Of a DNA stretch of 64,000 nt, positions 10,044 through 18,173 are shown piece after piece. A program made the position numbers and the translations under genes. The number at the start of each line of letters is the position of its first letter. The stretch's first letter is position 1. The stretch is taken from positions 62,001-126,000 of the forward strand of contig NZ_JALIEC010000004.1 of assembly GCF_022867865.1 (NCBI RefSeq), given 5' to 3'. The notes under the pieces are model-generated. The model made no database searches. It was not told where the DNA came from and was given only the letters and a program-made list of their open reading frames with translations. This stretch comes from Phaeobacter sp. J2-8 (GTDB lineage Bacteria; Pseudomonadota; Alphaproteobacteria; Rhodobacterales; Rhodobacteraceae).

Positions 10044-10099
10044 TTGACACAAGCTTAAAGCAAACCTAGCAATAGAACACAACAAACCTGTCTGACAGG
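10044..10099 (+). promoter_or_regulatory. Divergent promoter region with candidate FadR-type operator
   Basis: Between the SMP-30 gene and the regulator there is a consensus -35 hexamer TTGACA at 10044-10049 and, 17 bases on, a weak -10 (TAGCAA). Just downstream sits the perfect inverted repeat CCTGTC-T-GACAGG (10087-10099), whose GT-N3-AC core fits operators of FadR-subfamily GntR repressors. Autoregulation by the gene at 10131 is inferred. Confidence 0.45.
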
Positions 10100-10130
10100 A
10101 TAGCGGCAAATTGAAAACAGGAGAGCGCAA

Positions 10131-10838
10131 ATGACCGAGGAGACCGGCACCAACAGCAACCGGGTCAGCGAGACGATTGGCGTGATCACCCAACATATTC
10201 GCGCCAATGAACTGGGCCCGGGGGATCGTCTGCCAAGCGAAAACAGCCTCTCTCGTGAGTTGAACGTATCGCGCAGCGTCATTCGCGAGGCTTTCCGGTC
10301 ATTGGCTGCGATGCGGCTGATCAACCTCAGCGTCGGAAAACGCGCCACGGTGGCCCAATTGGATCATGGGGCGATGTCGCTGATGATCGAACACGGCGTA
10401 TTGACCGAACAGATCAGCGTTCAGCAGGTCTATGACGTGCGCCGGACCATCGAAACCCGCACGGTCACCCTTGCCAGCCTGCGCCGCACCGACGCCGAAG
10501 CCCAGCGCATTCGCCAGCACGCCATGGAAATGATGAAACACATCGAAGATGCGGATCAGGTCATGGAAAACGATCTGGCCTTCCACATGGCAATCGCCCA
10601 GGCCTCGCGCAATCCGGTGTTTGCCATGATCGTCGGCGCCTTTCAGGGTGTGGCACGCCAAAGCTGGCCAATCGGCTGGCGGTCCCGCAGCAGCTTCGAC
10701 GCGCGCAAGGAGAACGTGCAAAACCATATCGACATCGCGGACGCCATCGCCACGGGCGACCCGGAAAAATCGGCCCGGCTCATGAAACTCCACTTCGACG
10801 ACAGCACAAAGGTGCTGCTCGACGCTGGTCTGACCTGA
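10131..10838 (+). CDS. GntR-family transcriptional regulator, FadR subfamily
   Basis: 235 residues: N-terminal winged helix-turn-helix (LGPGDRLPSENSLSRELNVSRSVIREAFRSL, about 27-60) followed by an all-helical FCD ligand domain with conserved Asp/His positions (NDLAFHMAIAQAS). The ATG follows AGGAGAG. Such proteins usually repress adjacent catabolic genes and are released by a sugar acid or keto acid. It lies 9 bases upstream of the dehydratase gene, divergent from the lactonase, with a palindromic site in its own promoter, so it probably controls 9117-16465. Confidence 0.9.
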   Translation: MTEETGTNSNRVSETIGVITQHIRANELGPGDRLPSENSLSRELNVSRSVIREAFRSLAAMRLINLSVGKRATVAQLDHGAMSLMIEHGVLTEQISVQQVYDVRRTIETRTVTLASLRRTDAEAQRIRQHAMEMMKHIEDADQVMENDLAFHMAIAQASRNPVFAMIVGAFQGVARQSWPIGWRSRSSFDARKENVQNHIDIADAIATGDPEKSARLMKLHFDDSTKVLLDAGLT

Positions 10839-10847
10839 GGTGACGCC

Positions 10848-12056
10848 ATGAAAATCACCAAACTTGAAACCATTCGCGTCGAAGAACGCCCCAACCTGCT
10901 CTGGGTCCAGGTCCATACCGATGAGGGACTTGTCGGTCTGGGGGAAACCTTCTTTGGTGCCAAGGCCGTAGAGGCCTATATCCACGAAACCGTCGCGCCA
11001 ATTGTGATCGGGCGCAATCCGCTGGAAATCGACAGGCTTTCGGCGGATCTGGTGGGTTATCTCGGATTTCGCTCAACCGGTGTGGAAACCCGTGGCAATT
11101 CCGCCTTTGACATCGCGCTGTGGGATTTGTTCGGCAAGGCCACCGGCCAGCCGATTGCCCAGCTTCTGGGCGGGTTCACGCGGCAGGATATTCGCACCTA
11201 CAACACCTGTGCAGGCACCGAATACATCAAGAAAGCCAGCGGGCAGAACACCGACAATTACGCGCTGAAATCCGAAGCGGCAGATGGCTATGATGATCTG
11301 AACGCCTTTATGAATTGCGCCGATGAACTGGCCGTGTCGCTGCTGGAAGACGACATCACGGCCATGAAAATATGGCCTTTTGATGTGGCCGCCGAAAAAA
11401 CCCGTGGTCAGTATATCTCGCCCTCCGACCTGAAATCGGCGCTTGTGCCCTTTGACAAGATCCGCAAGGCCGTGGGCGACAAGATGGACATCATGGTCGA
11501 ATTCCATCTGATGTGGCAGTTGCTGCCCGCGATCGAAATCGCCCGCGCGCTGGAGCCCTATGGCACATTCTGGCACGAAGACCCGATCAAGATGGACAGC
11601 CTGTCCAGCCTGAAACGCTATGGCGCGGCCAGCAAGGCCCCGATTGCGGCGTCAGAAACGCTTGGCAGCCGCTGGGCCTTTCGCGATTTGATCGAAACCG
11701 GCGTGGCCGGGATCTTCAACCTCGACATCAGCTGGTGTGGCGGTCTGAGCGAGGCGCGCAAAATCGCCGCCATGGCCGAGACATGGCACCTGCCCATTGC
11801 CCCGCATGATTGCACCGGGCCGGTGGTGCTCTGTGCCTCGACCCATCTGTCTTTGAACGCGCCAAACGCATTGGTGCAGGAAAGCGTCCGGGCCTTTTAT
11901 CGCACCTGGTATCGCGACCTCGTGACCGCGTTGCCGCCGGTCAAAAACGGCCGGATCACCGTGCCCCCCGGTCCGGGGTTGGGGATGGCGCTGAACCCGG
12001 ATCTGGACCGGGCTTTCACGACATACCGGAAAACATCGGATGTCAGCGACATCTGA
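10848..12056 (+). CDS. Enolase-superfamily (MR/MLE) sugar-acid dehydratase
   Basis: 402 residues. Capping domain at 1-120, then a barrel with Lys174 (AMKIWPFD), three acidic metal ligands Glu218 (VEFH), Glu244 (HEDPI) and Glu270 (ASETL), and catalytic His320 (APHDCTGP). This is the mandelate-racemase-like layout of aldonate dehydratases, which remove water from a sugar acid to give a 2-keto-3-deoxy acid. The lactonase, SDR and mutarotase in the same locus support that role. The specific aldonate cannot be read from the motifs. Probably in one transcript with the regulator and the ABC importer. Confidence 0.85.
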   Translation: MKITKLETIRVEERPNLLWVQVHTDEGLVGLGETFFGAKAVEAYIHETVAPIVIGRNPLEIDRLSADLVGYLGFRSTGVETRGNSAFDIALWDLFGKATGQPIAQLLGGFTRQDIRTYNTCAGTEYIKKASGQNTDNYALKSEAADGYDDLNAFMNCADELAVSLLEDDITAMKIWPFDVAAEKTRGQYISPSDLKSALVPFDKIRKAVGDKMDIMVEFHLMWQLLPAIEIARALEPYGTFWHEDPIKMDSLSSLKRYGAASKAPIAASETLGSRWAFRDLIETGVAGIFNLDISWCGGLSEARKIAAMAETWHLPIAPHDCTGPVVLCASTHLSLNAPNALVQESVRAFYRTWYRDLVTALPPVKNGRITVPPGPGLGMALNPDLDRAFTTYRKTSDVSDI

Positions 12057-12086
12057 TTTGAACATGCTCCAGGGAGGAGACCCAAG

Positions 12087-13058
12087 ATGAAGAAACTGAT
12101 GACCTCTGCCGCGCTGGCGGCACTGTTGATGGGCGGCACGGCCCAGGCCGAAGGAATGAACATCGTGTTCACCCACCATTCATCGGCGTCCAACACGTTC
12201 TGGCAGGCCGTCAAAAAGGGCTTTGACGATGCCTGTGGCAAGATCGGGGCCAATTGCCAAATGATCTTTACCCAGACCGAAGGATCCATCGAACAGCAGG
12301 CCGCCAATATGGAGGCCGCTTTGGCGCGCAGCCCGGATGCGTTGCTGACCTCGATCGTGGATGACCGCGCCCTTGATGACATCATTCAGCGCGCTGTTGA
12401 TGCGGGTGTGATCACCATCGCCGTCAATGTGGACGACAGCGAAGGCGCCGCCGGCAACGCCCGTGCCGCATTTGTCGGTCAGGGGTTCCGCCCTGCGGGT
12501 TATGCGCTTGGCAAGGCGATGTCGGCCCATTTCCCGGCAGAGGGGCCAATCAAGGTGCTGGTTGGCATTTCCGCCCCGGGCCAGAACTGGTCCGAGGCCC
12601 GCGGTGGCGGTGTTCTCGACTTCATGGCCGACTACAAGGCCGCCAACCCGGATCGCGACATCAGCTATGAGCGGATCGATTCAGGCACGGACCTTGCGGT
12701 CACGGCCAACCGCGTCGGCGCCTATCTGAACGCCAACCCCGACACCACCGCCTATTTTGACACCGGTTTCTGGCATGCCTCTGTCGCCCGTGTCCTGAAG
12801 GATCGCGGCATTGCCCCGGGCGAGGTGCTTTTGGGTGGTTTCGACCTTGTCCCCGAGGCCGTGCAGCAGATGCAGGCGGGCTATATTCAGGCCCAGGTCG
12901 ACCAGCAACCTTATATGCAGGGCTTCATTCCGGTCATGCAGGCCTATCTGGCGCATACCGTTGATCTGGCCCCGGCGAATGTCGACACCGGCCAGGGCAT
13001 CGTGACCCCGGCCGATGCCGACACCATCATGGAACTGTCGGTCAAGGGTCTGCGCTAA
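12087..13058 (+). CDS. Sugar ABC transporter substrate-binding protein (RbsB-type)
   Basis: 323 residues with a clear signal peptide (MKKLMTSAALAALLMGGTAQA, cleavage after about 21-22). The mature part has the periplasmic-binding-protein-like I fold of ribose/xylose-type receptors (IVFTHHSSASNTFWQAVKKGFDDA at the start; PDALLTSIVDD; GGFDLVPEAVQQMQAGYIQAQVDQQPYMQG near the C-terminus). It should bind a sugar in the periplasm and deliver it to the permease at 13138. A GGGAGGAG ribosome-binding site precedes the ATG. The substrate is presumably the aldose oxidised by the surrounding enzymes. Confidence 0.92.
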   Translation: MKKLMTSAALAALLMGGTAQAEGMNIVFTHHSSASNTFWQAVKKGFDDACGKIGANCQMIFTQTEGSIEQQAANMEAALARSPDALLTSIVDDRALDDIIQRAVDAGVITIAVNVDDSEGAAGNARAAFVGQGFRPAGYALGKAMSAHFPAEGPIKVLVGISAPGQNWSEARGGGVLDFMADYKAANPDRDISYERIDSGTDLAVTANRVGAYLNANPDTTAYFDTGFWHASVARVLKDRGIAPGEVLLGGFDLVPEAVQQMQAGYIQAQVDQQPYMQGFIPVMQAYLAHTVDLAPANVDTGQGIVTPADADTIMELSVKGLR

Positions 13059-13137
13059 GCGCATTCTGCACTGCAATGGGTTCGGCCGCGACATCGCGCG
13101 CGGTCGGGCCGTCACACGGAAAAAGGACATGCAGCAG

Positions 13138-14115
13138 ATGAAACGCCTGCTCAAAATCTATATGGAAAAGCCTGAACTGGCGGCACTGGTCCTGCTGGTC
13201 CTGCTGGTTGTCGTGTTTCAGGTAAAGTCGGACGGGATCTTCCTGAACGCCAACAACCTGCGCGGCATTCTGGGCATCCTGCCCGAAATCGGATTGATGG
13301 TCATCGGCGTTACGATCCTGATGATCTGCGGCGAGTTCGATCTGTCCGTCGGGTCGGTCTTTGCCCTGATGCCCATGACCATGGCCGTTCTGATGGCCGA
13401 TGGCGCGCCCTTCATCCTCGCGTTTATTGCGGGCATGGCCGCGTCTGCCGCCATTGGTTTCGTCAACGGTTTCCTGACGATCAAATACAATATCCCAAGC
13501 TTTATCACGACGTTGGGCATGTTGTTCATCGCCCGCTCGCTGACCATTGTGATTTCGGGTGGTTTCCCGCCCTTGTTGCCCAATGATCTGCCGAACTGGC
13601 TGTTCACCGTCTTTGTCGGCCCCGGCGAATTGTTCCGCATGTCCTTTGTCTGGTTCGTCCTTGTTGCGGTGCTGGCCTCGCTGATGATGAGCCGGACGAA
13701 TTTCGGCAACTGGATCCGTGCCACCGGGGGCTTTCTGCCCGCCGCCCAGGCGATGGGCATCCCGACCGCGCGTGTCAAAATCGCCTGTTTCATGCTGTGT
13801 TCCATGCTTGCCGGATTTGCCGGCATGATCCAGGTGCTGCGCCTTGGCTCGCCCCTGCCGTCCATCGGCGAAGGCTGGGAGCTTCAGGCCGTTGCCGCGG
13901 CTGTCATCGGCGGCACCGCGTTGTCCGGTGGGATTGGCGCCGTTCTGGGGGGCGTGATCGGCGCAATCCTGATCCGGGTGATCGACAATGGGCTAGTCCT
14001 GTCGCAGGTCGATGCCAATTGGTTCAAATTCGCCATCGGCTTCCTGACCATCTTTGCGGTTGTCGTGAACACCTGGCTCGGCAAACGCGCCAAGGCCATC
14101 AAGGTGGAGACCTGA
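13138..14115 (+). CDS. Sugar ABC transporter permease (RbsC-type)
   Basis: 325 residues, strongly hydrophobic with about eight to ten membrane spans. It carries the BPD_transp_2 motif ICGEFDLSVGSVFAL near residue 65 and the C-terminal ALSGGIGAVLGGVIGAIL. I chose the ATG at 13138 because AAAGGA lies 10 bases upstream; an in-frame ATG at 13129 overlaps the ribosome-binding site too closely. It forms the inner-membrane channel with the ATPase at 14119. The 79-base gap after the binding-protein gene contains a weak GC-rich stem (13083-13111). Confidence 0.92.
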   Translation: MKRLLKIYMEKPELAALVLLVLLVVVFQVKSDGIFLNANNLRGILGILPEIGLMVIGVTILMICGEFDLSVGSVFALMPMTMAVLMADGAPFILAFIAGMAASAAIGFVNGFLTIKYNIPSFITTLGMLFIARSLTIVISGGFPPLLPNDLPNWLFTVFVGPGELFRMSFVWFVLVAVLASLMMSRTNFGNWIRATGGFLPAAQAMGIPTARVKIACFMLCSMLAGFAGMIQVLRLGSPLPSIGEGWELQAVAAAVIGGTALSGGIGAVLGGVIGAILIRVIDNGLVLSQVDANWFKFAIGFLTIFAVVVNTWLGKRAKAIKVET

Positions 14116-14118
14116 GCC

Positions 14119-14850
14119 ATGACCCAACCAATTATCTCGGTGCGCAACCTGCACAAATGGTACTCGGGCGTGCATGCGCTGAAAGGGGTCTCTCTGGATT
14201 TCTCACCAAACGAAGCCGTCGGGCTGATCGGTGACAATGGTGCGGGAAAATCGACCCTGATCAACATTCTGTCCGGCGCGCAACAGGCCAGCGAGGGCGA
14301 GATCTTTCTCGACAATCAAAAGGTCAGCATCCGCAATCCGCGTGACGCCATGGATCTTGGGATCGAGACGATTTACCAATATAATTCCATGGTGCCAACG
14401 ATGAGCATCGCCCGCAACATGTTCATCGGACGCGAGCCGTTGAAGTTTTCGATGCTTGGCCTTGGGGCGATGGACCACAGGAAAATGGCCGAGGAAAGCG
14501 TCGCGGCGATTGCCGGCGCCGGGCTGCATCTGCGTTCGCCCGATGCATTGGTGGGCGAACTTTCCGGCGGTCAACGCCAGGGTGTGGCCATCGCCCGGGC
14601 GATGCATTTCAAATCCAAGGTCATGATCCTGGACGAACCGACCAACCATCTGGCGGTCAAGGAAACCAACAAGGTGATCGACTTTGTTCAAAGTCTCAAA
14701 GACCTGAACATCACCGGCATTTTCATCAGCCACAACATTCATCACGTCTTTGAATGTTGCGACAGGATCGTCGCCATGGCCCGCGGTGAGGTGGTGTTGG
14801 ATAAGCGCACAACAGACACCAACATGGACGAAGTTCTCGACGTGTTGTGA
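14119..14850 (+). CDS. Sugar ABC transporter ATP-binding protein (single-domain)
   Basis: 243 residues with Walker A (GDNGAGKST), Q-loop (TIYQYNSM), ABC signature (LSGGQRQG), Walker B (VMILDEP) and H-loop (ISHN) in order. It is a single nucleotide-binding domain, as in FrcA-type importers, not the duplicated RbsA form, so it should act as a homodimer on the permease encoded 3 bases upstream. Its stop lies 11 bases before the ATG of the next SDR, indicating one operon. Confidence 0.93.
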   Translation: MTQPIISVRNLHKWYSGVHALKGVSLDFSPNEAVGLIGDNGAGKSTLINILSGAQQASEGEIFLDNQKVSIRNPRDAMDLGIETIYQYNSMVPTMSIARNMFIGREPLKFSMLGLGAMDHRKMAEESVAAIAGAGLHLRSPDALVGELSGGQRQGVAIARAMHFKSKVMILDEPTNHLAVKETNKVIDFVQSLKDLNITGIFISHNIHHVFECCDRIVAMARGEVVLDKRTTDTNMDEVLDVL

Positions 14851-14861
14851 GGAGGAAAAAC

Positions 14862-15605
14862 ATGGCAAATCTGACAGGAAAATCGGTTCTTTTGACCGGC
14901 GGTCTGGGCACGTTGGGGGGCGCTCAGGCCAGCAAACTGGCCGCCGAAGGCGCCCGCGTCGTGGTGCTGGACCGTCCCGACAGCGCCGATGCAGATGCCC
15001 GCGCGGCGGCCCTGGGCCGGGATGTCAGCTTCTTTGGCTGCGACCTGAACGACCTTGCAGGCACCGAAAAGACCGTTGGCGCATTGATCGCAAAATCCGG
15101 CGGTTTTGACATCCTGATCAACAACGCGGCCCTGATCATCAACAAACCACATGAGGACTTCACCCTCACCGAATATGAAGACCAGATCCGGGTCAATTCC
15201 TCGGCAGCCTTTGTGCTGACCCGCCTTTGCGCGGGCACAATGAAGGCAAAGGGCTATGGCAAGGTGGTGAATTTCACCTCTGTCACCCTGACCGGCCAAT
15301 GGGACGGCTATGTGCCCTATATCACGTCAAAGGGGGCAATGCTGGGGCTGACAAAATCCATGGCGCGCGAACTGGGTCCGCATGGGATCAACGTCAATGC
15401 CGTGTCGCCGGGTGCCATTGTGTCCGACGCCGAAGAACGCATTTTTGGCGACCGATTGCAGGAATACAATGATTGGGTGCTGGAACGCCAATGCCTGAAA
15501 ACCCGCATCCTGCCCGAACATGTGGCCGATCTGGTGCATTTTCTGGTGTCTTCCGCCGCTGACAGGATCACCGGCCAGAACTACAATATCGACGGCGGAT
15601 GGTAG
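14862..15605 (+). CDS. SDR oxidoreductase (probable aldose/sugar-acid dehydrogenase)
   Basis: 247-residue classical SDR: TGGLGTLGGAQA nucleotide motif, NNAA after the fourth strand, catalytic Ser (FTSVTLTG), Tyr and Lys (YITSKGA), and the C-terminal TGQNYNIDGGW. The ATG at 14862 is preceded by GAGGAGG. In a locus with mutarotase, lactonase and aldonate dehydratase it most simply oxidises the imported aldose to a lactone; oxidation of a later keto-deoxy acid is an alternative. Confidence 0.85.
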   Translation: MANLTGKSVLLTGGLGTLGGAQASKLAAEGARVVVLDRPDSADADARAAALGRDVSFFGCDLNDLAGTEKTVGALIAKSGGFDILINNAALIINKPHEDFTLTEYEDQIRVNSSAAFVLTRLCAGTMKAKGYGKVVNFTSVTLTGQWDGYVPYITSKGAMLGLTKSMARELGPHGINVNAVSPGAIVSDAEERIFGDRLQEYNDWVLERQCLKTRILPEHVADLVHFLVSSAADRITGQNYNIDGGW

Positions 15606-16465
15606 ATTTGACAATTCTCGGCGCAGGGCTGGCCAAGCTGGCCCTCGCCCCGTCGATTGGCGGTGGGATTGCCCGGCTGGACGTGGACAGCCGCCCGGTG
15701 TTGCGCCCCTGGGCCGGTGATGCGGACACTCCGTTTTCGCTGGCCAGCAATATTCTCGTCCCCTTTTCCAACCGCATATCCGGTGGTGGTTTCGATTGGG
15801 ATGGCATCCGCCACAACCTTGCCCCGAACCTGACCGGAGAGGCCTGTCCGATCCATGGCGACGGGTTTCAAAGACCGTGGGTGGCCGAAAAATCCGGCAA
15901 TTCCGCCCGCCTGACGCTTGAACACGGGTCTTTTGGCCCGTGGCACTACCATGCGGTTCAGGATTTTGTCCTGACCGCCAGGGCGATGATCGTCACGCTC
16001 AGCGTCACCAATACCGGCCCCGATCCGCTGCCCTTTGGCTGTGGGTTTCACCCCTGGTTTCCGCGCAGCGCCAAAACCCGCCTTGGCTTCAACGCCGAAA
16101 CGGTCTGGCTAGAGGATGCCGCTTACCTCCCGACCAAGCAGCTGAGCCTGTCGACCGCCCCCAATTGGGATTTCTCGCGGCCCCGCGCCTTGCCCGACAC
16201 ATGGATCAACAATGGCTATACCGGTTGGCATGGCCCCGCGCATATCCAACAGGGCCACGACGCCATGTCCTGCACCCTGACCGCGACGAACACCCTGAGC
16301 ACCGCGCTGGTGTTCTCACCTGCGGTTGGCGCGGAATTCTTCTGTTTTGAACCCGTTTCGCATCCGGTCGACGCCTTTCACCTGCCCGGCCATCCCGGCC
16401 TGCAAACCCTTCACAGCGGCGACACCATGCGGGCCGCCATGACCCTTGACTGGGGTGTCACATGA
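15599..16465 (+). CDS. Aldose 1-epimerase (mutarotase) family protein
   Basis: 288 residues with galactose-mutarotase marks: an early Asn-Arg (VPFSNRISGG), the conserved His in IHGDGFQRPW near 85, and the second His in FGCGFHPWFPR near 145. It interconverts anomers of an aldose in the cytosol so that the dehydrogenase sees the right form. The ATG overlaps the end of the SDR gene (ATGGTAG), so the two are translationally coupled. Last gene of the operon; a convergent hipA gene begins 24 bases further on. Confidence 0.85.
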   Translation: MVDLTILGAGLAKLALAPSIGGGIARLDVDSRPVLRPWAGDADTPFSLASNILVPFSNRISGGGFDWDGIRHNLAPNLTGEACPIHGDGFQRPWVAEKSGNSARLTLEHGSFGPWHYHAVQDFVLTARAMIVTLSVTNTGPDPLPFGCGFHPWFPRSAKTRLGFNAETVWLEDAAYLPTKQLSLSTAPNWDFSRPRALPDTWINNGYTGWHGPAHIQQGHDAMSCTLTATNTLSTALVFSPAVGAEFFCFEPVSHPVDAFHLPGHPGLQTLHSGDTMRAAMTLDWGVT

Positions 16466-16489
16466 TCATGGCCGACCATGGCCGGGTGG

Positions 16490-17808
16490 TCACACCGCGC
16501 CGGACAGGCTGAGACCGCCCAGCCGCCCCCGCACCGCCCTGCTGACGCTTTCGACAATCGCCTGCGGGAACTGGTTTGGCAGCGCATCCGCCGCAATGTC
16601 GAGCGCCGCAGTGGCACGGGCCTCGACCTCTTCGATCAGCGCCTTGGCGCGCCCAGCCGCAAGGCCCGCACGCATCGCGGTTTGCATGAAATGGCGACCA
16701 TGGATCTGGTCAAACCGATAATGTCGGCTGGTCCCGACCGACATCGCCATCTTCATCTGTTTGCGCTCGATTTGGCGGGCGTCAAACGCCCCCTGCGCAG
16801 TGACGATGTCATAGAGCGGGGTCATGCGGTAACTGCCGCCGGGGCCAAGAAACATACTGAAATTCTTGGCATGGGCATCTGTCGCCCCCATCAGCCAGAA
16901 CACGATCTGCGCCCTGAGAAAGATGTCCTGATCCTCGATCGGGGTGTCACTGCCCCGGAGCAGCCCCAGCACATCCCCCATCCCCGGCCCGCCTTCGTTT
17001 TGATATTTCAGGGTCGGCGGGACTGACAGCGCCTGACAGCAATCCTCCTGTGGCAGACGCAACAGGCGGCCATCCTGCGTCCAGCGGCGATCAAAGCGTT
17101 CGATGACCAAAGCGTCGGTTTCTCCGAAGGTTTCCATCACCGCCTTGTTCACCGGCAGGCCGAAAGCTTCGGTGAGTTTCAGGCAATAGAATTCGTTCTC
17201 GACACTGTTCGACAGGTCGATCCCCCCGGCAGCTTGCCGATCTGCGTCTTGAACAGATGTGTCGTGGGTGTTGCGCCATGCGGCTTGATCCACTGGCCCT
17301 GATGCCACAGCAGCGCGGTTTTTTCCTGCGCCCCCGCAATCGAGATCCGGAACGCGTCATCACGGGTCAGACCAAGCGGCGCCTGACTCAACCCGGTCAG
17401 CAGCCTCTCGATGGCGGCGGCATCGACCGCCTCTCCCCCGATCTGGCCGGTTGCATCCGGGGCATCCTCTTCGCCAGTGACGAACTGAAGCGCGCCGACA
17501 CAATCATGGCCGATCTTGGTCAGCAGGCTATAGGCATCTGTCCCGCGCGCACCGACCTTTTCGGCCACAAGACGACGAAGGTGATCCGAATCCGGCAGCA
17601 GGTTTTCGAAAACGGCGATAACCGGTTCACCCCGATATGGCGTCTCGCGCAGCGGCAACGACAAGGACACCGGCATCGCATGTTGCCAGCCCAGCCAATC
17701 CGCCGCATAGGAAAACCCGATCGCACCGCTGGCCGCCCGGCTCAGGGTTCCGACGCGGCGGTTGTTCATATAGACCCGCAAGGGCGCAAAGGCCGGACGC
17801 CGCCCCAT
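16490..17808 (-). pseudogene. hipA: HipA-family kinase toxin, frameshifted
   Basis: Two frames make one full HipA (439 residues if repaired, near the 440 of E. coli HipA). The N-terminal frame has the Couple_hipA domain (VYMNNRRVGTLSR, LPFEN-like AVFENLLPDSD) and the phosphate-loop segment ISIAGAQEKTALLW. The second frame holds DLSNSVENEFYCLKLTEAFGLPV, the catalytic ATDAHAKNFSMFL and the DIVTAQ-type metal loop (LYDIVTAQ). The switch is at a run of six C (17222-17227; six G on the coding strand); seven would restore the frame. HipA phosphorylates a tRNA synthetase and is neutralised by HipB, encoded directly upstream. The shift may be sequence error, inactivation or slippage. Confidence 0.82.
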
Positions 17809-18059
17809 CAGAATATCTCTTCGATGTCGCTGGCATCCCCTTTGGACCGCGCGCCGATCCGAAATTCCAGATCAAGCGCGGACAGGACGGCCAGGAGAGA
17901 GTCCAGTTTTGCGGGCTTTTCGCCGCTCTCCATGCTAGAGATCGTCGCCTGCCGCAGCCCCGCACGTTCGGCAAGCTGCTTCTGGGTCCAGCCCTGCGCC
18001 TTGCGGGCGCGCTGGATGAGAGTGCCGATTTGTCTTGCGGTGCGGGCCAGATCGCTCAT
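17808..18059 (-). CDS. hipB: HipB-family antitoxin, XRE helix-turn-helix
   Basis: 83 residues containing one HTH_3 domain: TLIQRARKAQGWTQKQLAERAGLRQATISSMESGEKPAKLDSLLAVLSAL. It should bind DNA as a dimer, repress the pair and sequester HipA. The start at 18059 (MSDLARTARQ) is chosen because the HTH domain begins at once; the longer frame runs through the operator region. Its stop overlaps the hipA ATG (TGATG), the usual coupling in this system. Confidence 0.88.
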   Translation of the reverse strand: MSDLARTARQIGTLIQRARKAQGWTQKQLAERAGLRQATISSMESGEKPAKLDSLLAVLSALDLEFRIGARSKGDASDIEEIF

Positions 18060-18098
18060 GCCGCAAAGATACGCTAAAGCGAATAAAATGTCTATATG

Positions 18099-18135
18099 CG
18101 CTGTGGCGTATAACGCCACTTTATACGCCACAGCG
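18099..18135. promoter_or_regulatory. 14-bp inverted repeat upstream of hipBA
   Basis: Perfect arms CGCTGTGGCGTATA (18099-18112) and TATACGCCACAGCG (18122-18135), separated by 9 bases and lying 40-76 bases upstream of hipB. This is the expected place for HipB autoregulation. It also lies beyond the stop of the upstream co-oriented pcaQ gene (18174), so it could double as that gene's terminator hairpin. The adjacent ACGCTAAAGCG (18071-18081) may be a further half-site pair. Confidence 0.55.
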
Positions 18136-18173
18136 TGTACAGAAGTCGCAGGATGGGACCAGGCTTTGGGCGG

